Below are positions 6,990 through 16,231 of a stretch of DNA of 64,000 bases, piece by piece. How positions within the stretch are numbered: position 1 is the first letter of the stretch; each line of letters begins with the position of its first letter. Source of the DNA: Flagellimonas_B algarum (GTDB taxonomy: Bacteria > Bacteroidota > Bacteroidia > Flavobacteriales > Flavobacteriaceae). The stretch is taken from NCBI RefSeq assembly GCF_040513375.1, contig NZ_JBEVTG010000002.1:930001-994000 (forward strand), given 5' to 3'. The translations under genes and the position numbers were made by a program. The notes beneath the pieces were generated by a model. It saw nothing but the letters and a program-made list of their open reading frames with translations, was not told where the DNA came from and searched no databases.

Positions 6990-9200
6990 TTAGTTCGCGA
7001 CTTCGCTCATAAACTTCAAGCGATAGATCCGCAATTCCTCTTCTTCGTATTCGCCTTCGAATTCTTCCATGGCTTCCGATATGGAATCGGATTCGGCCTC
7101 CAGAAAGTAATCATTGATTTCTTCTTGCTGATCTTCATCAAGCACCTCATCGACCCAATAGGTCAAATTCAATTTCGTACCGCTGAAAACGATTTGCTCC
7201 ATTTCTTTGATCAACTGCCCGATTTCAAGGCCCTTGGCCGCTGCGATATCATCCAAAGGTAATTTGCGATCGACGTTTTGGATGATATACAATTTAAGGC
7301 CTGAATTCGCACCCGTACTTTTCACGACCAAATCATCAGGTCGCACCACGTCGTTTTCGGCCACGTATTTTTTGACCAATGCAATGAAGGGCCCGCCATA
7401 CTTCTTGGCTTTGCCCTCACCGACCCCATGAATGTTGAGTAGCTCTTCGTTACTTATCGGATATTTGAGGGCCATATCATCCAAAGATGGATCTTGGAAC
7501 ACCACAAAGGGCGGAACATCGTTCTTTTTCGCCTCCTGTTTCCTGAGATCTTTCAACAATCGCAACAATTTGGCATCGGCGGCACCACCGCTCGATTTTG
7601 CCGCGGTGACCAAGGCATTGTTGTTTTCTTCACTATACACATGGTCTTTGGTCATCATGAAGGAAGTCGGGGCCTCTAAAAACCGTTGCCCGTTTTCGGT
7701 GAGGTGTAATACCCCGTATTGTTCGATTTCCTTGCGCAAAAGGCCGGCTACTAACGCTTGGCGTGTCAAGGCCATCCAATACGGTTCTTCATGGTCCTTT
7801 CCGATTCCGAAAAACGGTTTCTCGTCGGTCTTGTGCGAAGAGATCAACGCGTTGGTCTTACCGACCAGCGCCTTTACGATCTCTCGGGTCTTGAATTTTT
7901 CGAGTGTTCCTTTAACCACCTGCAACAACTTGACGATGCTTTCTTTAGCCTCTTCCTTGGGCTTAGGGTTTCTGGCGTTATCGTCCATATCGGCCCCTTC
8001 CCCATTGACGGCATCGAATTCCTCACCGAAATAGTGCAGAATGAACTTGCGTCGAGACATTGAGGTTTCGGCATAAGCCACGATTTCTTGAAGCAGGGCA
8101 TTACCTACTTCTTGTTCGGCTACCGGTTTTCCCGACATGAATTTTTCAAGCTTCTCAACGTCTTTGTAAGCGTAATAAGCCAAGCAATGGCCCTCACCCC
8201 CATCACGGCCGGCCCTGCCGGTTTCTTGATAATAACTCTCGATACTTTTTGGAATATCGTGGTGGATGACAAAGCGCACGTCAGGTTTGTCGATCCCCAT
8301 TCCGAAGGCGATGGTGGCCACCACGACATCGACATCTTCCATTAAGAACATGTCTTGGTACTTTGAACGGGTCTTGGCATCGAATCCGGCATGGTACGGA
8401 ACCGCACTGATCCCATTCACCTGAAGCACTTGGGCCAACTCTTCTACCCGTTTTCTACTTAGGCAATAAACGATACCTGATTTCCCCTGGTTTTGTTTTA
8501 CAAAACGGATGATATCGGCGTCGATGTTCTTGGTTTTGGGCCGTACTTCATAAAACAGGTTAGGACGGTTGAACGAGGCCTTGAACACTTTCGCATCGAC
8601 CATACCCAGGTTCTTGATAATGTCTTCCTGTACTTTCGGGGTCGCCGTGGCCGTCAAACCAATGATAGGTATGGCCTCTCCCAAACGACCGATGATCGTT
8701 CTCAGATTACGGTATTCGGGCCTGAAATCATGGCCCCACTCCGATATGCAGTGTGCCTCATCGACAGCGACGAACGAAAGCTTGACCGTTTGCAAGAAAT
8801 CGATATAATCTTCTTTAGTCAATGATTCAGGTGCGACATACAACAACTTGGTCACCCCGTTGGTGATATCTTCCATCACCTGCTTGACCTCCGTTTTCGT
8901 CAATGAGGAATTCAAGACATGGGCGATGCCATGTTCGGAAGATACCCCACGCATGGCATCCACTTGGTTCTTCATCAACGCGATCAAGGGTGACACCACG
9001 ATTGCAGTACCGGCTTGCATGACGGCGGGAAGTTGATAGCACAAGGATTTGCCACCACCTGTCGGCATGATGACGAAAGTATCCTTTCCGGCAAGTATGT
9101 TTTTGATTACGTCTTCCTGTAGCCCCTTGAATTGCGAAAAACCAAAGTATTTCTTAAGCGCTTCCTGCAAATCTGTCAAACTCGAACCCATCTTTGGCAT
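6990..9200 (-). CDS. recQ: RecQ-type ATP-dependent DNA helicase
   Basis: A 736-residue superfamily 2 helicase unwinding DNA 3' to 5' in repair and recombination. Walker A is 'TGGGKS' (47-52) and the DEAH box is at 147-150 followed by 'CISEWGHDFRPEY'. The helicase motif VI region 'YYQETGRAGRDG' lies at 323-334, and an HRDC-like domain at about 543-615 ('NIHGVGEGKAKKYG'). A further acidic C-terminal extension of about 120 residues follows. The stretch where E. coli RecQ binds zinc (here about 382-411, 'SMSRRKFILHYFGEEF' onward) contains no cysteine. Two nearby ATG codons, 9200 and 9191, are possible starts. Confidence 0.93.
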   Translation of the reverse strand: MPKMGSSLTDLQEALKKYFGFSQFKGLQEDVIKNILAGKDTFVIMPTGGGKSLCYQLPAVMQAGTAIVVSPLIALMKNQVDAMRGVSSEHGIAHVLNSSLTKTEVKQVMEDITNGVTKLLYVAPESLTKEDYIDFLQTVKLSFVAVDEAHCISEWGHDFRPEYRNLRTIIGRLGEAIPIIGLTATATPKVQEDIIKNLGMVDAKVFKASFNRPNLFYEVRPKTKNIDADIIRFVKQNQGKSGIVYCLSRKRVEELAQVLQVNGISAVPYHAGFDAKTRSKYQDMFLMEDVDVVVATIAFGMGIDKPDVRFVIHHDIPKSIESYYQETGRAGRDGGEGHCLAYYAYKDVEKLEKFMSGKPVAEQEVGNALLQEIVAYAETSMSRRKFILHYFGEEFDAVNGEGADMDDNARNPKPKEEAKESIVKLLQVVKGTLEKFKTREIVKALVGKTNALISSHKTDEKPFFGIGKDHEEPYWMALTRQALVAGLLRKEIEQYGVLHLTENGQRFLEAPTSFMMTKDHVYSEENNNALVTAAKSSGGAADAKLLRLLKDLRKQEAKKNDVPPFVVFQDPSLDDMALKYPISNEELLNIHGVGEGKAKKYGGPFIALVKKYVAENDVVRPDDLVVKSTGANSGLKLYIIQNVDRKLPLDDIAAAKGLEIGQLIKEMEQIVFSGTKLNLTYWVDEVLDEDQQEEINDYFLEAESDSISEAMEEFEGEYEEEELRIYRLKFMSEVAN

Positions 9201-9282
9201 CCATTAAAATCGAATAAAAAGAACATCATTTACCTGCTAAAGGGATTCAAGGCTTACGGTAGGATTAAAATGCCCCTTTTAT

Positions 9283-9320
9283 CAAAACTAACATAAATCG
9301 TATTAGTTTGTTTAATTTTG
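9283..9320. promoter_or_regulatory. Divergent -7 elements for recQ and the KpsF-type isomerase
   Basis: CAAAACTA at 9283-9290 reads TAGTTTTG on the minus strand, pointing to recQ. TAATTTTG at 9313-9320 reads toward the isomerase gene. Both match TAnnTTTG, but no clear -33 TTG is seen at the right distance for either. The rightward element lies 5' of the TTG at 9377 and so favours that start. Confidence 0.5.
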
Positions 9321-9376
9321 TATTCTTAAAGATAAGACAATCTTTGAGGTTTACAACCCATAATCCGATTATTGCT

Positions 9377-10342
9377 TTGAAGGCCAAAACTGCGATTCTT
9401 GATAGTGCTCGACGGACCATCCAAAACGAGGGCGAAGCTATCCAAAACTTGATTTCACAACTCGATGTATCCTTTGAAAATGCGGTCAAAAGCATTTTGG
9501 AGTCTGATGGTCGTGTCGTGGTATCCGGAGTGGGCAAGAGTGCTTTGATCGCTTCCAAAATCGTCGCCACCTTCAATTCTACAGGTACGCCTGCGATCTT
9601 TATGCACGCTGCCGATGCGATACATGGCGATCTCGGCACCGTACAAAAGGACGATGTGGTTATTTGCATCTCCAAAAGTGGCAATACGGAAGAAATCAAA
9701 ATGCTGATTCCCCTCATCAAAAGAGGGGGCAACAAACTCATTGGGATCACCGGAAACATGGACTCGGTCTTGGCGAACCAGTCCGATTTCGCTTTGAACA
9801 CCTATGTAGCCAAAGAGGCATGCCCGAACAACCTGGCACCCACAACCAGTACTACGGCACAAATGGTGATGGGCGATGCCTTGGCCATTAGCTTGCTCGA
9901 ACTGCGGGGTTTCAGTAGTGATGATTTTGCCAAGTTCCATCCAGGTGGGGCCTTGGGCAAACGCTTATACCTCAGGGTGGCAGACATTGCCGCCAACAAT
10001 CAAGTGCCGGCCGTACAATCGGATTCGAAAGTCAAGGAAGTGATCGTGGAAATTTCCGAAAAAATGCTCGGGGTCACCGCGGTGGTCGAAGATGGCAAGA
10101 TCATCGGCGTGGTTACCGACGGCGACATCCGTAGAATGCTCAACAAACACGACAACATCGGTCAACTCACCGCCAAGGACATCATGTCGGCCGAACCCAA
10201 GACCGTCTCTTCCGGACTATTGGCCATCAAGGCCCTTGAAATCCTCCGAAAAAACGGTATTTCCCAATTATTGGTGGTCAACGGTGACACCTATGTGGGC
10301 GTCGTCCATATCCATAATCTTATAAACGAAGGAATTACCTAA
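9377..10342 (+). CDS. kdsD: KpsF/GutQ-family arabinose-5-phosphate isomerase
   Basis: A 321-residue isomerase converting ribulose-5-phosphate to arabinose-5-phosphate, the first step toward Kdo of lipopolysaccharide. The N-terminal SIS sugar-isomerase domain (about 45-180) contains 'VVSGVGKSALIASKIVATF', 'HGDLG' and 'ISKSGNTEEIK'. Two CBS domains follow, the second ending 'LLVVNGDTYVGVVHIHNLI'. The frame is open further upstream to TTG at 9308, but family proteins begin near 'MKAKTAILDSARRTI' and a -7 promoter element lies at 9313-9320, so TTG at 9377 is chosen. The stop TAA overlaps the ATG of tatC by one base. Confidence 0.88.
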   Translation: MKAKTAILDSARRTIQNEGEAIQNLISQLDVSFENAVKSILESDGRVVVSGVGKSALIASKIVATFNSTGTPAIFMHAADAIHGDLGTVQKDDVVICISKSGNTEEIKMLIPLIKRGGNKLIGITGNMDSVLANQSDFALNTYVAKEACPNNLAPTTSTTAQMVMGDALAISLLELRGFSSDDFAKFHPGGALGKRLYLRVADIAANNQVPAVQSDSKVKEVIVEISEKMLGVTAVVEDGKIIGVVTDGDIRRMLNKHDNIGQLTAKDIMSAEPKTVSSGLLAIKALEILRKNGISQLLVVNGDTYVGVVHIHNLINEGIT

Positions 10343-11181
10343 TGGCCAAAGCAGCTATAGACCCCAATGAAATGTCCTTTTTAGACCATCTCGAAGAATT
10401 GCGATGGCACCTGATCCGTTCGGTTCTTGCAGTGGTCATCGTAGCCTGTGTGGCCTTCGCCATGAAAGGGTTCATTTTCGACACCATTCTATTCGGTCCG
10501 AAAAACCTGAGTTTTCCTACCTATCGCTTCTTTTGTAATATCGCGACGATTTTCGGTATCGATTCCGAATTCTGTGGCGATTCGTTGCCCTTCACCATTC
10601 AGAGCAGACTGATGGCCGGTCAGTTCTCGGCCCATATTTGGACCTCTATCTGGGCAGGTTTCATTCTGGCCTTTCCTTACGTTTTATGGGAACTATGGCG
10701 TTTTATCAGTCCGGGGCTGCATGCTAAGGAACGTAAATATTCCCGCGGGTTTATCATCGTGGCCTCTACGCTGTTCTTTCTTGGGGTTGCTTTCGGGTAT
10801 TATGTGGTCGCCCCCTTATCGATCAATTTCCTCGGCACCTACCAAGTAAGCCAAGAGGTAACGAATGAGATCGATCTTGGGTCGTATGTCGCCACGGTAC
10901 GGGCTTCGGTCATCGCCTGTGGCATCATGTTCGAATTACCGATCATCATTTACTTTTTGACCAAAATCGGTCTGGTAACCCCGGCCATCCTGAAAAAATA
11001 CCGAAAGATCGCTTTGGTCATCGTCTTGATCTTATCGGCGGTCATTACGCCACCCGATGTAGCCAGTCAAATCGTGGTTGCGGTGCCGGTATTGGTCTTG
11101 TACCAAATCAGTATCTATATATCGAAATTGGTCTTGAAACGAGAGGCCAAACGCGAAAATGCACGAAAAAATGCCAAATAA
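10342..11181 (+). CDS. tatC: Twin-arginine translocase subunit TatC
   Basis: A 279-residue polytopic inner-membrane protein that recognises twin-arginine signal peptides of folded exported proteins. The N-terminal 'MSFLDHLEELRWHLIRSV' motif is the family signature, and six hydrophobic helices can be followed. It has 'FSPGL..KERKYSRGF' in cytoplasmic loop form ('FISPGLHAKERKYSRGF') and a basic tail. The region around 30-95 is longer than in E. coli TatC ('FGPKNLSFPTYRFFCN'), common in Bacteroidota. It is coupled to the isomerase by TAATG and to the next gene by an 11-base overlap. No tatA is visible nearby. Confidence 0.95.
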   Translation: MAKAAIDPNEMSFLDHLEELRWHLIRSVLAVVIVACVAFAMKGFIFDTILFGPKNLSFPTYRFFCNIATIFGIDSEFCGDSLPFTIQSRLMAGQFSAHIWTSIWAGFILAFPYVLWELWRFISPGLHAKERKYSRGFIIVASTLFFLGVAFGYYVVAPLSINFLGTYQVSQEVTNEIDLGSYVATVRASVIACGIMFELPIIIYFLTKIGLVTPAILKKYRKIALVIVLILSAVITPPDVASQIVVAVPVLVLYQISIYISKLVLKREAKRENARKNAK

Positions 11182-11530
11182 AGTCGAAGAATTCAATGCC
11201 TACCGGGCAAAAATGAATGAAAAGATCTTAGCTGATAACAACAAATTGATCAAGCGGATCTTCAATTTGGACACCAATGCCTTTATGCCAGGGGCGCTTG
11301 ATGTGAAAACCAAAGAGCTCCTTGGGCTGGTTGCCTCGGCGGTCATGCGCTGTGATGACTGTGTGAAATACCATCTTGAAAGTGCCAAAAAGCAAGGCGC
11401 CAATAAAGAAGAGGTCGTCGAAACCCTGGGTATCGCTACCCTGATCGGCGGAACCATTGTCATTCCACATTTGCGAAAGGCCTATGAATACTGGGAAGAA
11501 CTCGAAAACATGCCCGAACCGACGCGCTAA
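11171..11530 (+). CDS. Carboxymuconolactone decarboxylase/AhpD-like protein
   Basis: A 119-residue alpha-helical protein of the CMD/AhpD family. It carries the redox motif CxxCxxxH (Cys61, Cys64, His68 in 'MRCDDCVKYHLESAKK'), which in AhpD supports peroxide-reducing or disulfide relay activity. The helix after it, 'GANKEEVVETLGIATLIGG', is the usual second half of the domain. ATG at 11171 is preferred; an in-frame ATG at 11159 would add four residues. The gene overlaps the end of tatC, so it is probably translated with it. The substrate is unknown. Confidence 0.88.
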   Translation: MPNKVEEFNAYRAKMNEKILADNNKLIKRIFNLDTNAFMPGALDVKTKELLGLVASAVMRCDDCVKYHLESAKKQGANKEEVVETLGIATLIGGTIVIPHLRKAYEYWEELENMPEPTR

Positions 11531-11546
11531 AAAAATCACAAAGTAC

Positions 11547-11576
11547 TTTGCCTGAACTTGAATATGTTTAGTTTTG
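11547..11576 (+). promoter_or_regulatory. Promoter of lptB (TTTG-N18-TAGTTTTG)
   Basis: TTTG at 11547-11550 and TAGTTTTG at 11569-11576 are 18 bases apart, an excellent match to the Bacteroidota -33/-7 pattern. The element ends nine bases before the ATG at 11586, which supports that ATG over the in-frame TTG at 11574. Confidence 0.75.
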
Positions 11577-11585
11577 GCAACACCT

Positions 11586-12326
11586 ATGAAGTTACGTGCT
11601 GAAAATATCATGAAGGCCTATCGGGGTCGAAAAGTGGTCAAAGGAATCTCGTTGGAAGTCAACCAAGGGGAAATCGTTGGACTCTTGGGGCCAAACGGGG
11701 CCGGAAAGACGACTTCGTTCTACATGATCGTGGGTTTGGTGAAACCCAATGGAGGGCAGATTTTTTTGGACGATATGGACATCACCACCTTTCCGATGTA
11801 CAAAAGAGCCCAAAACGGTATTGGCTATCTGGCCCAGGAAGCGTCCGTTTTCCGAAAACTCAGTATCGAAAAAAACATTTTGAGCGTTTTGCAGACCACC
11901 AGTCTAAGCAAGAAAGAGCAGCACATGAAAATGGAATCATTGATCGATGAATTCGGATTGGGCCACATCCGAAAGAACCGAGGTGATCTGTTATCGGGTG
12001 GTGAGCGACGGCGAACCGAAATCGCTAGGGCCTTGGCCACCGACCCAAAGTTCATTTTGTTGGATGAACCTTTCGCCGGGGTAGACCCGGTAGCCGTCGA
12101 AGACATTCAACGGATCGTCGCCCAACTCAAGGACAAGAACATCGGCATATTGATAACCGACCATAACGTTCAGGAGACTTTGGCAATTACCGAACGTTCC
12201 TATCTTATGTTCGAAGGGGGGATTTTAAAAGCCGGTATTCCTGAAGATTTGGCAAAAGACGAGATGGTGCGCCAAGTTTACCTTGGTCAGAATTTCGAAC
12301 TTCGAAAAAAGAAACTCGACTTCTAA
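11586..12326 (+). CDS. lptB: LPS export ABC transporter ATP-binding protein LptB
   Basis: A 246-residue ABC ATPase that powers extraction of lipopolysaccharide from the inner membrane through LptFG. Walker A is 'GPNGAGKT' (35-42), the Q-loop region 'IGYLAQEASVFRKLS' is LptB-typical, the signature is 'LLSGGERRRTEIARAL' and Walker B 'FILLDEPFAGVDP' leads into 'GILITDHNVQETL'. The length equals that of known LptB. It has its own promoter, and the upstream gene is unrelated. The stop is shared with the convergent pssA gene within CTAA. Confidence 0.95.
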   Translation: MKLRAENIMKAYRGRKVVKGISLEVNQGEIVGLLGPNGAGKTTSFYMIVGLVKPNGGQIFLDDMDITTFPMYKRAQNGIGYLAQEASVFRKLSIEKNILSVLQTTSLSKKEQHMKMESLIDEFGLGHIRKNRGDLLSGGERRRTEIARALATDPKFILLDEPFAGVDPVAVEDIQRIVAQLKDKNIGILITDHNVQETLAITERSYLMFEGGILKAGIPEDLAKDEMVRQVYLGQNFELRKKKLDF

Positions 12327-13081
12327 GTCTTTTGCAAGTTGCGCTCCAGTATCGAGGCCAAAATATAGCCCAAAATGATGAAGGGTACGGCCAAAAACCG
12401 CAGGGTAAACAAGAGCACCACAGCCCCTATCAAAAAGAGGTATTTTATCCCATTCTTTTTAAAAGAAGCGTCCTTTAATTTAAAGGCGAACAGTTCAATC
12501 TTCGAATTCATCAGGTAGGCGCTCAAGAAGGTCATCCCCAACAAAAACCATTGATTTAAAATGACCTGCCCCAATAGCTCCGTATTTTGGTAGTATAAGA
12601 TCATGGGCAATGAAAGGATCAATAGCGTATTGGCCGGCGTGGGAAGCCCGATGAAAGAACTGGTCTGATTCTCGTCGATATTGAATTTGGCCAACCGGTA
12701 GGCCGAGGCCATGGTGATGATGAAACCAAAAAAAGCCACTGGCCTGAAGGCACCGCTTTGCCATAGCATGTGGTCTGAAACAAAAGAGGTTACCATCGGG
12801 GTACCTGCCCCATCGCTCCCAGACATATGCAACAGCTGGAACATGACGATTCCGGGTACCAGACCACTGGTCACCATATCAGCCAAAGAATCGAGCTGCA
12901 CCCCTAATGGACTACTGACTTTCAACATACGCGCCGCGAGACCATCAAAGAAATCGAAAAATATACCGATCAAAACGAACAATGCCGCCAGCTCCAATCG
13001 ATTGAAGACCGCAAAAACGACGGCAATACAACCACTGAACAAGTTCAAGAGGGTAATGAAATTCGGAATATGTCGTTTCAT
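12323..13081 (-). CDS. pssA: CDP-diacylglycerol-serine O-phosphatidyltransferase
   Basis: A 252-residue membrane enzyme making phosphatidylserine, the precursor of phosphatidylethanolamine. The CDP-alcohol phosphatidyltransferase motif DGxxARx8Gx3Dx3D is complete ('FFDGLAARMLKVSSPLG' then 'VQLDSLADM'). Several hydrophobic helices follow. Family members start at 'MKRHIPNFITLLNLFSG', so ATG at 13081 is chosen over the longer open frame to 13117. No psd gene is adjacent. It is convergent with lptB with a four-base overlap and divergent from the DUF4105 gene. Confidence 0.93.
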   Translation of the reverse strand: MKRHIPNFITLLNLFSGCIAVVFAVFNRLELAALFVLIGIFFDFFDGLAARMLKVSSPLGVQLDSLADMVTSGLVPGIVMFQLLHMSGSDGAGTPMVTSFVSDHMLWQSGAFRPVAFFGFIITMASAYRLAKFNIDENQTSSFIGLPTPANTLLILSLPMILYYQNTELLGQVILNQWFLLGMTFLSAYLMNSKIELFAFKLKDASFKKNGIKYLFLIGAVVLLFTLRFLAVPFIILGYILASILERNLQKT

Positions 13082-13183
13082 CACATGGGGTTTTCGTAAA
13101 AATAAGCTAAAATTCAAGTTTTGAAAGTCGGTTATCAGTGCGAAACCAGAATAATATTGATATTTGTCGTTGTTAGCTTACCC

Positions 13184-14350
13184 ATGGAAAAATTGAAACG
13201 GCTTTGCCTCATCTTTCTATTCTCTAGTGGCTTTTTGATTGCCCAAGCACCCCAATTATCGGATTCGGCCCAGATCAGTGTGCTGACCTGTGGGGTCGGT
13301 ACTGAAATTTATTCCACATTCGGCCATACGGCTTTCCGGGTTCAGGATACGGTCAACGGTATCGATGTGGTCTATAATTATGGAACTTTCGATTTCGACA
13401 AACCGAACTTCCACCTCAACTTTGCGAAAGGCAAGCTGATCTATTCCCTTTCAAGAAGCAGTTTTGAACGGTTTTTATTCGTTTACGAACTTGAGAAACG
13501 CTGGGTACATGAGCAGCTCTTGGATTTGGATGGTGTGCAGACCCAACAGTTGTTCGCCTTTTTCGAGCAAAATTACCGACCCGAAAACCGCGAATACCTT
13601 TACGACCCCTTGTTCAATAACTGCTCGAGCATTGTGGCCGATATCTTGAAAGCACAGTTCGGCGACGCCATACAATTCAATGCCTCGCATCTCAACGATG
13701 AAGTATCTTTCAGACAATTGGTTCGCCAATATTTGCCCATGAACAGTTGGGACAGCTTTGGGATCGAACTCGCATTCGGGGCCATCACCGATAAAAAAGC
13801 CTCGGCTTTAGATCATATGTTCTTGCCGTATTATGCCAAAGACCAGATGAACAATACCACCCTAAAAGGCAAAGACTTGGTCAAACGCGAACGCAATGTG
13901 CTGGACTATCCGGAACCCGAACAAGGCGGGAGTTTTATGACACGTCCCTTATTTTGGTTCGCCTTTCTACTTTGCTTCGTGGTCGCGATTACCATACTCG
14001 ATTGGAAACATGAGGGCAGAAATCGATGGCTTGACTTTTCGTTGTTTTTCATTTCAGGTCTGGCGGGGATATTGATCTTGATGCTCTGGCTCGCGACCGA
14101 TCATGTGGTTACCCATACCAATATGAACTTCCTCTGGCTCTTTCCTTTGAATGCAGTGGTCGCTTTCCATCTTGCCAAGAAAGACAGCTATCCGAAATGG
14201 TTACCGACCTATCTCTATGTGGTTTTAGGAGGCATGTTGCTTAGCTTGTTGATTTGGATGTTCCAATTCCAATTGCAGTCCTATCTCAACGTTTTTTTGA
14301 TGCTCGCACTCGCCACCCGTTACCTCTTCCTGCTAAAGCGCGTATCTTAG
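13184..14350 (+). CDS. DUF4105 membrane-associated protein
   Basis: A 388-residue protein with an N-terminal signal segment (LCLIFLFSSGFLIAQ). An extracytoplasmic DUF4105 domain follows, with 'LLTCGVGTEIYSTFGHTAFRV'-type sequence ('YSTFGHTAFRVQD'), 'YNYGTFDF' and 'YDPLFNNCSSIVADIL'. The conserved His in FGHTAFR and the Cys of NNCS look like the His/Cys pair of a papain/NlpC-like fold, which is inference. The C-terminal third has about four transmembrane helices. ATG 13184 is chosen because it starts the signal peptide. It is six bases ahead of the ABC-F gene, so an operon is likely. Confidence 0.88.
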   Translation: MEKLKRLCLIFLFSSGFLIAQAPQLSDSAQISVLTCGVGTEIYSTFGHTAFRVQDTVNGIDVVYNYGTFDFDKPNFHLNFAKGKLIYSLSRSSFERFLFVYELEKRWVHEQLLDLDGVQTQQLFAFFEQNYRPENREYLYDPLFNNCSSIVADILKAQFGDAIQFNASHLNDEVSFRQLVRQYLPMNSWDSFGIELAFGAITDKKASALDHMFLPYYAKDQMNNTTLKGKDLVKRERNVLDYPEPEQGGSFMTRPLFWFAFLLCFVVAITILDWKHEGRNRWLDFSLFFISGLAGILILMLWLATDHVVTHTNMNFLWLFPLNAVVAFHLAKKDSYPKWLPTYLYVVLGGMLLSLLIWMFQFQLQSYLNVFLMLALATRYLFLLKRVS

Positions 14351-14356
14351 TGCGTT

Positions 14357-16228
14357 ATGAATTTATTGACCGCTGAACACATATCGAAGTCTTTCGGGGA
14401 GTTAACGCTCTTTGCCGATCTTTCATTCGGCATCAACAAAGATCAAAAAATAGCCCTTATCGCGAAAAACGGCAGCGGTAAGACCTCAATTCTAAATATG
14501 TTGGCAGGCATCGACCCGCCTGATACCGGAAAAATCACGACCCGAAAGGGGCTCCGTATCTCCTTTTTGGCCCAAGAACCCGATCTCGATCCCCGGTTGA
14601 CCGTTGAAGAAACGATCCATACCTCGGGAAACACCATATTGGAAGTGATAGCGACCTATGAAAATAGCATCAATAGCGGAATCGGTGGGGAGGCCCTGGA
14701 ACACGCCATGGAAGCTATGGATCGCTACCAGGCCTGGGATTTCGAGACCCAATACAAACAAATCCTGTTCCGGTTGAAACTTGAAGACCTCCAGCAAAAG
14801 GTCGCGACCTTATCCGGGGGGCAGCGAAAACGGTTGGCATTGGCCAATGCGTTGATCAATAAACCACAGTTGCTCATCCTTGATGAGCCCACCAACCATT
14901 TGGATCTTGAGATGATCGAATGGCTCGAAGACTTTTTCAAAAAGGAAAAATTGACCTTGTTCATGGTAACCCACGACCGGTATTTCTTGGAAAGGGTGTG
15001 TAATGAGATCCTTGAACTCGATGGGCAGACCCTATATGCCTACAAAGGCAATTACAGCTACTATCTCGAAAAAAGGGATGCCCGCTTGCAACGTGAAGCC
15101 ACCGAGCAGCATAAGAACAAGTTATTGTTCAAAAAGGAATTGGAATGGATGCGCCGGCAACCGAAGGCCCGAACCACCAAATCAAAATCACGCATCGATG
15201 ACTTTAAGGTCATCAAAGCCAAGGCCCACCAACGTCGTAACGACCATCAAGTCCAACTCGAACTGGATATGGAACGCTTGGGAAGCAAGATCGTAGAAAT
15301 GCACAAAGTAGTCAAACGATTCGGCGAGACCGTGATCTTGGACAAATTCGATTATAGCTTCACCAAAGGGGAACGCGTCGGTATCATCGGTAAGAACGGT
15401 AGTGGGAAATCGTCTTTCTTGAACTTGCTCACTGGTCGTGAGGCCTTGGATTCCGGAAAAATCGTAATCGGTGATACGATCCGTTTCGGTTATTATACAC
15501 AAAAGGGCATTCCCATCAAGCAAGGTCAGAAAGTAATAGAGGTCATTCGCGAGTTCGGCGACTACATCCCGCTTAAGAAAGGGAAGCAGATTTCGGCACA
15601 ACAGCTTCTCGAACGTTTCCTCTTTGACCGAAAAAAACAGTATGATTTCGTTGAAAAGCTCAGTGGTGGCGAGCGAAAACGTCTCTACCTATGTACGGTC
15701 TTGATCCAGAATCCCAATTTTTTGATTTTGGATGAGCCCACCAATGATCTCGATATCGTGACCCTTAACGTTTTGGAGGAATTTCTGTTGGATTTTCCGG
15801 GCTGTTTGATTGTGGTATCCCATGATCGTTTTTTCATGGATCGGATCGTCGATCACCTATTCGTTTTCGAAGGCAATGGGGTGGTCGCTGATTTTCCCGG
15901 CAATTATTCCGATTACAGGGCCTATGAACAGAGCCGACCGGCAAGTCCATCCCTTGACAAGGAAAAAGGCGGGGCAACCGGTAAACACTGGAAACCCAAA
16001 AGTGACAAACCGACCTTGACCTATCTGGAACAAAAGGAATACAAGGGATTGGAAAAAGAGATTCAGAAATTGGAAGCCAAGAAACTCGAACTACAAGATC
16101 GCTTTGCGGAAGCCGATATGGATGGGGAAGCCATCAATCGCCTTTCCATCGAATTGGGCGAAGTGGTCGCGGCTATTGATACCAAGACCGAACGCTGGTT
16201 CGAACTATCGGCCATACTTGAAGGCTAA
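14357..16228 (+). CDS. ABC-F family ATPase, Uup-like
   Basis: A 623-residue soluble protein with two ABC domains and no membrane part. Walker A motifs are 'AKNGSGKT' (36-43) and 'GKNGSGKS' in the second half. Signatures are 'TLSGGQRKRLALA' and 'LSGGERKRLYLC', and Walker B 'LLILDEPTNHLD' and 'FLILDEPTNDLD'. The inter-domain linker is rich in basic residues ('WMRRQPKARTTKSKSR'). A C-terminal coiled coil ('LEQKEYKGLEKEIQKLEAKK') matches Uup, which acts on ribosomes or branched DNA. The first Walker A has AKNGSGKT rather than GxNGSGKT, an unremarkable change. Confidence 0.92.
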   Translation: MNLLTAEHISKSFGELTLFADLSFGINKDQKIALIAKNGSGKTSILNMLAGIDPPDTGKITTRKGLRISFLAQEPDLDPRLTVEETIHTSGNTILEVIATYENSINSGIGGEALEHAMEAMDRYQAWDFETQYKQILFRLKLEDLQQKVATLSGGQRKRLALANALINKPQLLILDEPTNHLDLEMIEWLEDFFKKEKLTLFMVTHDRYFLERVCNEILELDGQTLYAYKGNYSYYLEKRDARLQREATEQHKNKLLFKKELEWMRRQPKARTTKSKSRIDDFKVIKAKAHQRRNDHQVQLELDMERLGSKIVEMHKVVKRFGETVILDKFDYSFTKGERVGIIGKNGSGKSSFLNLLTGREALDSGKIVIGDTIRFGYYTQKGIPIKQGQKVIEVIREFGDYIPLKKGKQISAQQLLERFLFDRKKQYDFVEKLSGGERKRLYLCTVLIQNPNFLILDEPTNDLDIVTLNVLEEFLLDFPGCLIVVSHDRFFMDRIVDHLFVFEGNGVVADFPGNYSDYRAYEQSRPASPSLDKEKGGATGKHWKPKSDKPTLTYLEQKEYKGLEKEIQKLEAKKLELQDRFAEADMDGEAINRLSIELGEVVAAIDTKTERWFELSAILEG

Positions 16229-16231
16229 GTC

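Noticed and set aside
7432..8034. A 200-codon frame antisense to recQ
   Set aside because: Shadow of recQ; its translation is rich in Ser and Leu in the pattern typical of antisense frames.
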